36,573 bases of DNA from JAUWZS01 sp964423085 (GCA_964423085.1 CAYRDB010000006.1:1-36573), one strand, 5' to 3'. Counted from the stretch's first letter, positions 22,974 to 31,219 are shown. Notes: generated by a model not told the origin, from the sequence alone. Numbers and translations: made by a program.

Positions 22974-23504
22974 TCACTCTTGAGCCTCAACTGCCTGTTC
23001 CTCAACTTTCTCTTCGGGAACTTCAACCGGCTTTTTGGCCATCTTTTTAACAACAGATATTTTGTCTTCATCTTCTTTCAATATTGCATTTCCAGGATAG
23101 CTGGATTTTTTATCACCCAGTCTCACATGGCCATGAACTATCATCTGCCTGGCTTCTTTTGGAGAGCTGGCAAGACCTTTCCTGAAAACAATTGTTTGTA
23201 GCCTCCTCTCAAGGACACTCTCTACGCTCAATCCTAGGACATCGTCCAATCCAGCCCCTTTCGACAAAAGACCCAACTTTACCAACTTTTCCAAAAGCTC
23301 CTTTTCAGCTTTCTTGTTCTTAGCAGCCGCAGCCATTCTTGCAAGACGCCTATATTTTCTCAGAGTGGTTTCAGCCTTCCATATCTCCCTCTTTCTCACA
23401 AGTCCGAAGCTATTCTTAAGCTCCTTATCCCTTTCTATCCTATCCTTGTTCCAAATCATTTGCGGTCTTTTGTAAGATTTTCTGGATTTTCTCAAAATAA
23501 TCAC
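22974..23504 (-). CDS. rps4: Ribosomal protein S4 (uS4)
   Basis: 176 aa: KSRKSYKRPQMIWNKDRIER, the S4 RNA-binding domain ESVLERRLQTIVFRKGLASS, then ARQMIVHGHVRLGDKK, and an acidic Glu/Val tail. The GTG start overlaps the S13 stop codon (GTGA), indicating coupled translation. Confidence 0.97.
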   Translation of the reverse strand: MIILRKSRKSYKRPQMIWNKDRIERDKELKNSFGLVRKREIWKAETTLRKYRRLARMAAAAKNKKAEKELLEKLVKLGLLSKGAGLDDVLGLSVESVLERRLQTIVFRKGLASSPKEARQMIVHGHVRLGDKKSSYPGNAILKEDEDKISVVKKMAKKPVEVPEEKVEEQAVEAQE

Positions 23505-24025
23505 TTCTTATCTTTCTTATCCCCACCCGCAGGGGCAGTCACTTTCGCATTCTTTCTAACAACTCCCATCGCCTTTCCGTGTCTGAAAGAGCTCCTAGTT
23601 CTTTGTCCTCTTACAGGAAGGCCGAACATGTGCCTAACGCCTTTGTATGTTTTTTTGTCGACCATTCTTTGTATGTCGAATTTTGTTGACACTTCCACAT
23701 CTGAGCTGGATACATGTAGGTCCTTTCCGTCCTCTATGTTTTTCCTCCTGTTCAACATCCACACAGGAATACCTATTGACGAAGGATCCCTTATCAAAGA
23801 CTCGATATTTGCTATCTCAGCCTCTGTCAAGCTGCCAAGTTTTTTTCTACAGTCCAGCTTTCCAGAGTTACACAAAGCGTTCGAAAAAGGATGACTCACT
23901 CCCTTTATTTTCAGCAACGCATGGAATATGTCCTTGTCTCCATCAAGGTCAGTCCCAAGAACCCTTACTATGGTCTTCATTTGCTGCTTGTCTTTCTTGC
24001 CTTTTTTGCTTTTTTCTTCTGGCAT
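23501..24025 (-). CDS. rps13: Ribosomal protein S13 (uS13)
   Basis: 174 aa: IVRVLGTDLDGDKDIFHALL, KIKGVSHPFSNALC, YKGVRHMFGLPVRGQRTRSS and a Lys-rich N- and C-terminus. It contacts 5S-bearing parts of the 50S at the subunit bridge. It opens the S13-S4-S11-Rpo3 transcript, 71 nt after tRNA-Ala; TTTTAAAG at about 24073-24080 may be its TATA element. Confidence 0.97.
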   Translation of the reverse strand: MPEEKSKKGKKDKQQMKTIVRVLGTDLDGDKDIFHALLKIKGVSHPFSNALCNSGKLDCRKKLGSLTEAEIANIESLIRDPSSIGIPVWMLNRRKNIEDGKDLHVSSSDVEVSTKFDIQRMVDKKTYKGVRHMFGLPVRGQRTRSSFRHGKAMGVVRKNAKVTAPAGGDKKDKK

Positions 24026-24096
24026 ATTAACACTATTCAGTTCTGATAACTATAATAATCTATCTAAAGGCTTTAAAATCTTTCAGAACCCCTTAG

Positions 24097-24169
24097 TGGA
24101 CCGACCGGGATTTGAACCCGGAGCCTCCACCATGCCGAGGTGGCGATCTGCCAGTTGATCTATCGGCCC
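24097..24169 (-). tRNA. tRNA-Ala(GGC) with C33
   Basis: 73 nt. The acceptor GGGCCGA/TCGGTCC includes the G3-U70 pair that identifies tRNA-Ala; discriminator A at 24097. The D stem is GATC/GATC, T arm CCGGG-TTCAAAT-CCCGG. The anticodon arm is CCACC-TCGGCAT-GGTGG, which places GGC at 34-36 but C, not T, at position 33. The 5' ten bases also hold the last codons and stop of the L24e gene. Confidence 0.93.
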
Positions 24170-24336
24170 TTGGACTTTACCTTTGCCGACGTCCACTTGA
24201 GCTTCCTTGACGATCTGCCCATCAGAAAGTTTTTTTCGCACTTTTTGGAGCACCAATAATGCAGAGCTCCGTCATTCTTTACGAACAGCTTCCCTGTTCC
24301 AGATTTTATAACCTTTTGGCAAAAAGAGCACTTCAT
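24160..24336 (-). CDS. rpl24e: Ribosomal protein L24e (eL24)
   Basis: A 58-aa gene read directly from ATG 24336 to TAG 24160. It has the Cys ribbon MKCSFCQKV and HYWCSKKCEKNF (Cys3, Cys6, Cys29, Cys33) and then MGRSSRKLKWTSA, the usual L24e ending. The stop codon lies inside the tRNA-Ala gene (10-nt overlap). It follows S28e by 6 nt. Confidence 0.95.
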   Translation of the reverse strand: MKCSFCQKVIKSGTGKLFVKNDGALHYWCSKKCEKNFLMGRSSRKLKWTSAKVKSKGR

Positions 24337-24342
24337 ACAATT

Positions 24343-24549
24343 CTACCTCTCGCTCATCCTTCCGGCTGACTCCATCTCTGTCTCCCTAAGCATCAGAACA
24401 TCGTCCACTCTGACAGCGCCTACGACATTCCTTACCAGTATTTTTCCGGCGTCTGGACCCTCCAAGACCTTGCATCGTACTTGGACTACTCCTTTCACAC
24501 CAGACCTTCCTAATACTTGTAGCACTTGTGCTGGGAACGAGTCAGACAT
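24343..24549 (-). CDS. rps28e: Ribosomal protein S28e (eS28)
   Basis: 68 aa: FPAQVLQVLGRSGVKGVVQV, RCKVLEGPDAGKILVRNVVG, and the invariant ending LRETEMESAGRMSER-like tail. ATG 24549 is preferred to TTG 24552. It lies 6 nt after L7Ae. Confidence 0.96.
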   Translation of the reverse strand: MSDSFPAQVLQVLGRSGVKGVVQVRCKVLEGPDAGKILVRNVVGAVRVDDVLMLRETEMESAGRMSER

Positions 24550-24555
24550 CAAAAC

Positions 24556-24915
24556 TCACTGTTTTTTAGCTTCCTGTCCGAGCGCTGCGAGAACTTCTTT
24601 GAGAAGCTCCTTGGCGTCGCCGACATCCACAATTCCTATTGCGGCAGACGGAACGTCAAGACCTGCGGCCCTGCCAAGCTCTATCTTGCTTGGCACATAC
24701 GCATAAGCAATCTTCTTTTCCTCGCACAGCGCGGGCAGATGCATGACAATCTCTTTCGGTTCCACATCCGAAGCTATTACAACCAGCTTGCAGACACCCC
24801 TCTCCACGGCTTTCGTGGCTTCGTTCGTACCTTTTCTCAGGTTTCCCGAACTTTTGATTGCTTCAAGCAGTTGCAGCACTTTTGATGCTACTTCTTTAGA
24901 TACTTCATTTGCCAT
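24556..24915 (-). CDS. rpl7ae: Ribosomal protein L7Ae
   Basis: 119 aa: GNLRKGTNEATKAVERGVCK, LVVIASDVEPKEIVMHLPAL, IAYAYVPSKIELGRAAGLDV. It binds kink-turns in 23S rRNA, in box C/D and H/ACA guide RNAs and in RNase P. It thus also serves with Nop5 and fibrillarin encoded at 12.4-14.1 kb. L7Ae-S28e-L24e is the standard euryarchaeal order. Confidence 0.97.
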   Translation of the reverse strand: MANEVSKEVASKVLQLLEAIKSSGNLRKGTNEATKAVERGVCKLVVIASDVEPKEIVMHLPALCEEKKIAYAYVPSKIELGRAAGLDVPSAAIGIVDVGDAKELLKEVLAALGQEAKKQ

Positions 24916-24963
24916 TTACATCACTATACTAAACTTCTGTTTATGTTTAAATACCTTTTATCT

Positions 24964-26637
24964 TTATTTATGGGCGAAGTATAAAACTGTATCCCTTCCT
25001 ACAGAGTCGACTCTGCAAAACCCAGTCCTAATCAGCTGAACTACATCTCCTACCTTGGCCTTTGTTATGTCAGGCTCGGCTATAGCCTTAACCTTCGCGC
25101 CGTCGGGCATGACCACTATGATATTCACATTATCCCTGCTGACCCAGTGTATTTTAGGGAGCTCCATCTTTACATCATCTGAAACCAATTTCGAGTTCTT
25201 CCCAAGATTTATTGAGAACAAGTTCATGAGGCCGACATCCTTACCTTTCAGCCTTTCGTAGTCCGCCCGTTCAACGAATAATTCTTCGGAGTCCAAAAAC
25301 ATCTCTCTTTTACCTCTGTTAGGCTCGTCTGGATGCAAAGGAATTTCTACATCTCTGCTCTGTGTGTTCACAGATATTTTCACAGGATCGAAAATCGCGA
25401 AGTATCTGTTGGCCTTGCTGTCAATGATTTTCCTATTCTCAGCATAAAGTATTTCGGCAGGAACGTCGACGTCCGCAAGGCTCACACCCATTCTGATTAT
25501 GAAGCTCCTTACAGCTTCGGGAGTTATGCCACGCCTTCTCAACGACTGCAAAGACCACGTTCTCGGATCGTCCCATCCCGTCAGAATTCCAGACTCTATA
25601 GCTTCTCTCGATTTGGACTTGCTGAGCTTGGCTTCCTTTATTTGGAGTATGCCGTAGTGTATGAATTCCGGAAGATTCCAACCCAGCTTTTCCCATATGA
25701 ACTTTTCCATCATATCTTCAATCATAAGGTCCTTGCCGCGCAGTATGTGGGTCATGCCCAGCTCATGGTCGTCTATCGCCCAAGAAAGCTCAAGCATGGG
25801 CCATACGCAGTATTTGTTTCCGACTCTTGGATGATTGCGCTTTGATATTCTCAAAAGTACGCGGTCCCTGAAAGCCGGATTTGGATGGGACATGTCTGAT
25901 TTCAACCTAACTATAATTTCGCCTTCCTCATACTCCCCCTTCAGCATTTTCTTCCATAGTTTGATGTTTTCGTCCACAGAGTGGGACCTGTGTACACAAT
26001 CCTCTTTATTCTCCCTATGAGACCTGAGCTCATCAGCAGAGCACATGCACACGTATGCGAGCCCGTTCCTGATGAATTTCTCCGCATAATCGTAGAACAG
26101 TTCCATTCTATCCGACTTGTAGACTTCTTTATGGACCTTTACTCCTAGCCACTCCAACCCTTCTTTCACAAGCCTGTATCCATCTTCGATAAGCCCCTTT
26201 TCCTTGCTTCCGATTGTGTCGTCGTATACAAGAATGAGCTTTCCGGCATACCTTTTCACATATTCGTCGTTTAGTATGACCATCCTTGCATTTCCTATGT
26301 GAAGTGGCCCAGATGGATATGGCGCCATTCTCATTACGACCTTTGACATTTCAGCATTCTTCAAAGGAGGGAGCTTTGGAGTCTTGTCTATTTTTTTAGG
26401 AACGACTTGAAGCTTTTCATATTCTGTTTTCAGCTTCTCCGTACTCCAAGAGTTAACTTCAGGCACGACAGAATTCAGGACTTTCATCAATTCTTGTATA
26501 TCCGATTTCATGTCAGGCATTTCAGACAGAACCTTGCCAAGCACCGCTTTGGTGCTTGCTACACCGCTGTGGTCGAACGCGTTCTTTACAGCGCACGCGG
26601 TAGCTATTTTTTTAATGTCGCTATTTTTAGCTGGCAT
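24964..26637 (-). CDS. gltX: Glutamyl-tRNA synthetase (archaeal type)
   Basis: A 557-aa class I synthetase of the GluRS/GlnRS archaeal group. The HIGH motif is in PYPSGPLHIGNARMVILNDE (about 106-125 from this start), the KMSKS counterpart in IKEAKLSKSKSREAI, and beta-barrel anticodon-binding domains follow. An archaeal N-terminal domain of about 95 residues comes before the catalytic core. I chose ATG 26637 (MPAKNSDIKK); a reading from 26697 adds 20 residues unlike the family and runs into the next gene. It charges tRNA-Glu and, in most archaea, also tRNA-Gln as a non-discriminating enzyme. Confidence 0.95.
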   Translation of the reverse strand: MPAKNSDIKKIATACAVKNAFDHSGVASTKAVLGKVLSEMPDMKSDIQELMKVLNSVVPEVNSWSTEKLKTEYEKLQVVPKKIDKTPKLPPLKNAEMSKVVMRMAPYPSGPLHIGNARMVILNDEYVKRYAGKLILVYDDTIGSKEKGLIEDGYRLVKEGLEWLGVKVHKEVYKSDRMELFYDYAEKFIRNGLAYVCMCSADELRSHRENKEDCVHRSHSVDENIKLWKKMLKGEYEEGEIIVRLKSDMSHPNPAFRDRVLLRISKRNHPRVGNKYCVWPMLELSWAIDDHELGMTHILRGKDLMIEDMMEKFIWEKLGWNLPEFIHYGILQIKEAKLSKSKSREAIESGILTGWDDPRTWSLQSLRRRGITPEAVRSFIIRMGVSLADVDVPAEILYAENRKIIDSKANRYFAIFDPVKISVNTQSRDVEIPLHPDEPNRGKREMFLDSEELFVERADYERLKGKDVGLMNLFSINLGKNSKLVSDDVKMELPKIHWVSRDNVNIIVVMPDGAKVKAIAEPDITKAKVGDVVQLIRTGFCRVDSVGRDTVLYFAHK

Positions 26638-26662
26638 AAATAGAAAATAACATCGCAAGATA

Positions 26663-27511
26663 TTAATCCTGCAGTACCACTCCAGCATACCCCACAACAG
26701 AGCTCTTGTCTCCTGTGATTTCTCCTGAAGTGGAGTATTTTACAATTTTGCCGGTTTTAGCGCCAAGAGCCTTGGCTGCTGTAATTGAAGCTGTGATTGC
26801 GCCTATGCCACACGCGCTTGTATTGGTCTCTTCAGCCCTTTCAAAAAGAGAACTTTCGTTTAGCCTTGTTATCGGGCTGAGTAGGTATTTATCAACAGCC
26901 TCGGCGTCTTTTTGTGAGATGTAATGAGAAAAATCCGAACTGGCTAAAATCATCCAGTTCTCCTTACTGCTTTTTACGCAGGACGCCAGAGACTTGCCTA
27001 TTAATTTTAAATCATCGAGATTGGACTGGTTGTACGAGTCCAGGCCTATGCTTATTGGCACGAACTTGAATTCGCTGCCGCAGACGTATTGAAGCATTGG
27101 AATCTGGACCTCTATTGAATGCTCGTTCTGATGCGGAAGCACGTCGTTTTCAAGCAGTTCGCACTTTTTCATTATACTTTCAACCATGTTCTGATCTACA
27201 GCGACACCTCCCAAAGGTGTCTTCCAGAGACCCTGTTTCATTATGGCATATTTCGACCCAACCATGTAGTGATTAGTGCCTATGATTATGAAATTTGTAG
27301 GTTTCTTCCTATCGAGCAGAGAATATACAGACGCTGCAACATGCCCAGAGTATTCGTATCCCGCGTGAGGCACTATAGCAGCCCTGACTTTGCCTATTTT
27401 TTTCCTGTTTTTACCAGCCCGCTGGAAAGCAATCTCAATCTGCCTGTTCAGCAGCACCATGTCCAAGTCGTAGAACCTTCCTGCAGCCACTGGAGGACGC
27501 AAGTACAACAT
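26663..27511 (-). CDS. MEMO1 family protein (AmmeMemoRadiSam B)
   Basis: A 282-aa MEMO1-type protein: RPPVAAGRFYD at the start, IVPHAGYEYSGHVAASVY, IIGTNHY, NEHSIEVQIPML, LASSDFSHY and CGIGAITASI. The His residues of PHAGY, EHS and SDFSHY and the Cys are the conserved metal-site set of this dioxygenase-like fold. The function in archaea is unresolved; it often goes with AMMECR1 and a radical-SAM protein, neither of which is here. Confidence 0.92.
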   Translation of the reverse strand: MLYLRPPVAAGRFYDLDMVLLNRQIEIAFQRAGKNRKKIGKVRAAIVPHAGYEYSGHVAASVYSLLDRKKPTNFIIIGTNHYMVGSKYAIMKQGLWKTPLGGVAVDQNMVESIMKKCELLENDVLPHQNEHSIEVQIPMLQYVCGSEFKFVPISIGLDSYNQSNLDDLKLIGKSLASCVKSSKENWMILASSDFSHYISQKDAEAVDKYLLSPITRLNESSLFERAEETNTSACGIGAITASITAAKALGAKTGKIVKYSTSGEITGDKSSVVGYAGVVLQD

Positions 27512-27535
27512 AACAATTTAATCATAGCCTCTGGG

Positions 27536-27623
27536 TTTATTATAAGTTTGCCGCAAGGGGGTCGGAAACATATATTCTTGAAGATATGTTTGGCAATGGA
27601 TATTGTTAATTCTATATAAATAG
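27536..27623. promoter_or_regulatory. Divergent promoter region
   Basis: CTTATAATAAA on the minus strand at about 27536-27546 is 25-35 nt before the MEMO1 start. TATATAAATAG at 27613-27623 is 30-40 nt before ATG 27653 on the plus strand. Confidence 0.5.
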
Positions 27624-27652
27624 GCGGACTTACTATAATTTATTAGATTGAT

Positions 27653-27937
27653 ATGGTCTCGATGAAGACTCCGCCGGTTGCGAGCATGTTCCTTCACGTG
27701 AAACCGGTCAAGCTTTTGGTAAGTTTGAAGGACGGGCCCAAATACGCGACCATACTTTCAAAGGAAATAGACTGCACTTACTCTCATACTGTCAAATTGC
27801 TTGAACAGTTCAAGAAAATAGGCCTTGTTGATTTCGAAAAGAAGGGAAGGATAAAGATTGTCAAGCTTTCCAGCACAGGCGAGGATCTCAGCCACGCTTT
27901 CGAAGGCATATTCATGAGGCTGAACAAGCTCAAGTGA
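27653..27937 (+). CDS. Winged-helix transcriptional regulator (MarR-like)
   Basis: 94 aa: PVKLLVSLKDGPKYATILSK, then EIDCTYSHTVKLLEQFKKIG as the helix-turn-helix and LVDFEKKGRIKIVKLSSTGE as the wing. No sensor domain. It opens the plus-strand accessory stretch. The target is unknown; self-regulation through the divergent promoter is possible. Confidence 0.82.
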   Translation: MVSMKTPPVASMFLHVKPVKLLVSLKDGPKYATILSKEIDCTYSHTVKLLEQFKKIGLVDFEKKGRIKIVKLSSTGEDLSHAFEGIFMRLNKLK

Positions 27938-27990
27938 TGTTTTCTGCTGTTCTAAAAGCGCATTTAGACATTATTTTTTAATAGTGGAGC

Positions 27991-28262
27991 ATGGACCTTG
28001 ATAAAAGTATATGCCAATCTTTAGTCATGCAAAGATTATTGATGTTTGGTTTTGTTGATTACGGATGCTATAATTTGTTGGCTAAAGTCGCTTTGGTAAC
28101 AACCACAAGCTTACTTTTTGAGGATTTAGGCAGTCTTGGTTTAGGCATAAAAATCCTTACGTAGCAAACAAGATATCAGAATTGTACAAAAAGCCAACTC
28201 ATATCTTGAAAAGAGATAGTTCTGACTTGTTGGTCTTAAATCTCTTTTTTCACAGATTTTGA
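27991..28262 (+). pseudogene. Possible small gene split by a frameshift at an A-run
   Basis: In the 338-bp gap 27938-28275, a frame runs from ATG 27991 to TAG 28164 (57 codons: MDLDKSICQSLVMQRLLMFG, then YNLLAKVALVTTTSLLFEDL). The -1 frame takes over and is open to TGA 28262 (NPYVANKISELYKKPTHILK, then RDSSDLLVLNLFFHRF). The two meet at ATAAAAATC (about 28147-28155). One extra A, or a -1 slip, yields a continuous 90-aa protein. A TATA-like TTATTTTTTAAT lies about 10-20 nt upstream. The family was not recognised. It could be a pseudogene, a base-call error, or programmed frameshifting; chance is not excluded. Confidence 0.42.
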
Positions 28263-28275
28263 GTAAGTAGTTTCC

Positions 28276-28662
28276 ATGAAACCATTGGATATGGGCGAGA
28301 TAATTGGAAGATACGCGTACGTCAGGAAGATATATTCATCAGAATTGGCTGACGGGTCATCCCTTATCATCCATCCGACTTTGTTTTCAAAGATTTCACC
28401 GTTGAATTACACCTCTAAATATTTTGGCATCAACATTAGGCTGAGTGTAAATCTTCCTGACAGCAAAAAAGAGAAATACAGATACAAATGGTTGGCTACC
28501 AATGTAAAGAGATTGTCAGAATCTGCAATCATTTTGGAGGTTGATAAGATCGCAGGCTTGCAGATAAAAGATGTGGTCTTGGCAAAATCTTCTTTGATGA
28601 GCGATTTTGGAACATCTGACGGGGACCGCATCGTTTTGAAAGCCAATATACCGATTGTGTAA
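28276..28662 (+). CDS. Hypothetical protein
   Basis: 128 aa, no membrane segment, strand-rich. RLSVNLPDSKKEKYRYKWLA and LQIKDVVLAKSSLMSDFGTS followed by DGDRIVLKANIPIV suggest a beta-rich fold. I do not recognise a family. It starts 13 nt after the broken frame at 28262, so it could belong to the same transcript. Confidence 0.55.
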   Translation: MKPLDMGEIIGRYAYVRKIYSSELADGSSLIIHPTLFSKISPLNYTSKYFGINIRLSVNLPDSKKEKYRYKWLATNVKRLSESAIILEVDKIAGLQIKDVVLAKSSLMSDFGTSDGDRIVLKANIPIV

Positions 28663-28730
28663 TAAGATAGCATCCTCTCGAATTTTCGATAGTTGAAGAG
28701 TTTTTAATCATTGAACCATATAGTAATATT

Positions 28731-29276
28731 ATGAAGTTCTTCAACCTGCAAGAAGGTGAAAAAGTAGTTCAGGAAATAAAGCCACAGCCAAATCTCAAAT
28801 GGTACTTTTTCTTCACAGGAGCGGGGCTAGTCCCCATCTTTCCGTTCTTTGTGTTTCTGTTTTTAATATCAAATGTGATTGGGCTTGTTGAGGCACTAAG
28901 CAGCGCCGCCCTGATTATAGCAGGAGCAGTAGCCATAGGCGTGGCGATAGGGTATGTTTTTTCAGCTCTCAGGTACGGGAAGCAATACTACTGGATAACC
29001 AATAAGAGGATTGTGTACAAGCGGGGCTTGATTGGGTATAAGATAACTTCAATACCTTTTGAGAGGGTTTCTGATGCGATAATATCCAGAACGTTTATCG
29101 AAAAGATATTCGGGATTGCGAGTTTGCATATTCAATCTTTAGCCGGTCAGATGAGCGGTCCGCATCAGATGGGGTCAGAAGGGGTGCTGTTGGCTATATC
29201 CAACCCGGAAGAAACTCAGGAATTGATATTCAAGCTGATTAAGCAGAAAAGGAAGGACGAACGGCTGTCTTTCTAG
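28731..29276 (+). CDS. Membrane protein with bacterial PH-like (bPH2/YdbS) domain
   Basis: 181 aa. Two membrane helices (about 25-51 and 57-82: FFFTGAGLVPIFPFFVFLFL; LSSAALIIAGAVAIGVAIGY) are followed by the bPH2 pattern YYWITNKRIVYKRGLIGYKI, then IPFERVSDAIISRTFIEKIF and GIASLHIQSLAG. This group is widespread and its function is not known. TATA-like TTTTTAAT at about 28699-28706 precedes ATG by about 27 nt. Confidence 0.8.
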   Translation: MKFFNLQEGEKVVQEIKPQPNLKWYFFFTGAGLVPIFPFFVFLFLISNVIGLVEALSSAALIIAGAVAIGVAIGYVFSALRYGKQYYWITNKRIVYKRGLIGYKITSIPFERVSDAIISRTFIEKIFGIASLHIQSLAGQMSGPHQMGSEGVLLAISNPEETQELIFKLIKQKRKDERLSF

Positions 29277-29322
29277 ATCCGATATTATAACAGACTTAAT
29301 CCTTGCTGTCCATCGGTTTAGT

Positions 29323-29898
29323 ATGGAACCAGAGTTTAGAAACATTCCAAAAGTTCCTGGAAACATATCTGTGAAAAATGACAGCAGGTCTGTGTTGACA
29401 GAGAAAGACAAGCCTGCAGTGAAAGAGAACATAATGAGGACGTTCAGAAGCTACTTTCTTTCTCGCCTTGACGAGCCTGATCTGTATTTTTTCTTTTCGC
29501 ATTTGGAGCCCGGACTTTTACACGAGTTTGGCGTCGGGGTTTACAACGCCGAAAAGCAGGTGATAAAGCCTGCGCTAGAAAGCCTTGTCGAAGAGGGCCG
29601 AGTCGAACGCTCCAGCATATTCGTAGTAAACAATAACAGACGCCAGATATACAGGCTAAGTCCTGCGTCAATACAGATATTCCGCTACGACACTTCGTTT
29701 GAGGAGAAGCTGAAAGAAGTGGGAGTGCCGGGCGAACATAGCATTTTCATTATGGTAGACCCAAAGTACGGGTACAATTTAATGGAATTAGAAGAATCTA
29801 CCAGGTTTGTGGGCGAAGGTAAGAGAACTGAATGGTTCTATACTGAACTGAAGAGAAGGTATGAGGAGAGGAGAAAATCTATATACTCTAGTATATAA
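29323..29898 (+). CDS. Hypothetical protein with winged-helix-like region
   Basis: 191 aa. The centre (PGLLHEFGVGVYNAEKQVIK, then PALESLVEEGRVERSSIFVV and RRQIYRLSP) reads as a winged helix. The last 60 residues are charged and end in a basic helix, LKRRYEERRKSI. No known family. TATA-like GATATTATAA at about 29280-29289 is about 35 nt upstream of ATG. Confidence 0.6.
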   Translation: MEPEFRNIPKVPGNISVKNDSRSVLTEKDKPAVKENIMRTFRSYFLSRLDEPDLYFFFSHLEPGLLHEFGVGVYNAEKQVIKPALESLVEEGRVERSSIFVVNNNRRQIYRLSPASIQIFRYDTSFEEKLKEVGVPGEHSIFIMVDPKYGYNLMELEESTRFVGEGKRTEWFYTELKRRYEERRKSIYSSI

Positions 29899-30306
29899 TT
29901 TGGCGCATTTTAGAAATTCAAAGATTCATGCTTTTTTAAATATATTTTGTAGAACATATTAATATTTTTCATAATATTGTGCTGTTAGTTTTGATAATCT
30001 CGATAATTATGTGTATATTTTACCTACATTACTGGTTAACATTTTATATCATACTGAACACATCAATACGCTATTTCTCTATAAATCCATAGTTTACGTT
30101 TCCAGATTAGTCTCTGGCCTATAATCAAGATCAATCGTTCTCTCTCTTATGTATAAAAAGTATAAATTACCCCTTGTTTCCCATATCGCGAGGTCGATTT
30201 TCCATATATAGAAAGCAGGTATTTATTGGTTGAAAATAATAATAATTCTATAAAGTCGTAGTTTTCTCTGAAAACTGCGCCACATATGCGGAGGGACTGA
30301 GCAAAT
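29899..30306. other. AT-rich intergenic region
   Basis: 408 bp without a convincing gene. It contains GGCGCATTTT (29902-29911, also found at 32426-32435). A 7-bp hairpin AGTTTTC-TCT-GAAAACT (30260-30276) overlaps TGCGCCACA (30276-30284). GGAGG (about 30290-30294) is the ribosome-binding site of the next gene, and TCTATAAAG at about 30247-30255 may be its TATA box. Confidence 0.5.
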
Positions 30307-30654
30307 ATGAAGATAATACCATACCTTTTGGTGGGAAACCACCCTAAAACAGCCAAACTGAAGCTAAGAATCATTGAAATAATCAAGGTTTTGAAGGAAA
30401 ACCAAGGTAAAATCGACGCGGAAGAACTTGAAAAGAAGCTAGGAATTTCAAGAATGGACGATCCTAGTCTGTTTTACAAGCCTTTGGCAGCCTTAAGGAA
30501 GTGGGACTTGGTCCAATCCCATAGGAAAGTTGAGCAGACTGAGGATGGAAAGAAGAAATTCCGCACAACCTACGAGCTAACTCCAGGTCTTTTCTATCAC
30601 TATATTGAAAAAACATTGATAGAACTGGCTAAAAAAGAGATAGAAATGGTCTAA
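30307..30654 (+). CDS. Winged-helix domain protein
   Basis: 115 aa: KLRIIEIIKVLKENQGKIDA, EELEKKLGISRMD and a second helix FYKPLAALRKWDLVQSHRKV, then the wing KKKFRTTYELTP. A helical tail ends it. A family was not recognised. It is flanked on both sides by TGCGCCACA (30276-30284 and 30686-30694). GGAGG lies 12 nt before ATG. Confidence 0.65.
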   Translation: MKIIPYLLVGNHPKTAKLKLRIIEIIKVLKENQGKIDAEELEKKLGISRMDDPSLFYKPLAALRKWDLVQSHRKVEQTEDGKKKFRTTYELTPGLFYHYIEKTLIELAKKEIEMV

Positions 30655-31039
30655 ACCTTAGATTTTTAACGTTTTATAGATAAAGTGCGCCACACACCCT
30701 AGAGTACTGCGCAGATAATTAGATTATTTATATTACCGATAATCTTCAAATAATGTATACTATAGAATATATTTTAATTATAATTGTCTATTAAATAAAT
30801 AAAAGACGTTCTTTACCTCTAAAAAGCTAAAATAAGCCTTATTTTATACACATATTTAGTTTTTATACCAGTAAAAATATAAAAAAACATGCCTTAAATA
30901 GGTAATATTTTTTATAAGGTAATTAATATAATATATGTTATCTTAAATATATCAATAAAAGGTAAATTGAATAAATATGTTATATAAAACATATTTAATA
31001 TAAGAATTATATTTGAAATATATATTACTCTATATTAAA
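30655..31039. other. Extremely AT-rich gene-free segment with inverted repeat
   Basis: After TGCGCCACA (30686-30694) and CTGCGCAG (30717-30724), the sequence is almost pure A/T for about 300 bp. It holds a perfect 10-bp inverted repeat, TAAATATGTT (30972-30981) and AACATATTTA (30988-30997), with a 6-nt loop, and three GGTAA words (about 30901, 30919, 30961). No gene is seen. Such tracts can be easily melted origins or horizontally acquired filler. Confidence 0.5.
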
Positions 31040-31219
31040 GTGAGATCCGTGCGCTTTTTTCAGGAGTGAGAGTTGTAACTGAAAGTTGCTAAATATTACC
31101 CAGATTAGTGTGTTAGCATCATAGTGAGAGTTAGAACGTGGATATGATGAAATAACAAAAGTGAGAATATGAATAATATGTTAAAAGTGAGTTCTCAAGT
31201 TGTTAGAAACAAAGTGATA
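31040..31219. repeat. Dispersed GTGAGA repeats upstream of the coiled-coil gene
   Basis: GTGAGA occurs at 31040, 31066, 31124 and 31161, with variants GTGAGT at 31187 and GTGATA at 31214. Three are extended: GTGAGAGTTGTAAC (31066), GTGAGAGTTAGAAC (31124), and GTTAGAAAC after the 31187 copy. Distances of 26, 58, 37, 26 and 27 bp are not strictly regular. The cluster ends 38 nt before ATG 31258, where an operator would lie. Confidence 0.5.

Noticed and set aside
24097..24169. tRNA-Gly or tRNA-Pro identity
   Set aside because: The G3-U70 pair and GGC at the centre of a seven-base loop indicate Ala; only position 33 is off.
26638..26697. N-terminal extension of glutamyl-tRNA synthetase
   Set aside because: Twenty Cys/Trp-rich residues not seen in the family, overlapping the MEMO1 gene; MPAKNSDIKK at 26637 is a normal start.
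27938..28275. Riboswitch or structured leader of the gene at 28276
   Set aside because: Only short inverted repeats such as TCAGAA/TTCTGA can be seen, and the stretch is better explained by two adjoining coding frames.
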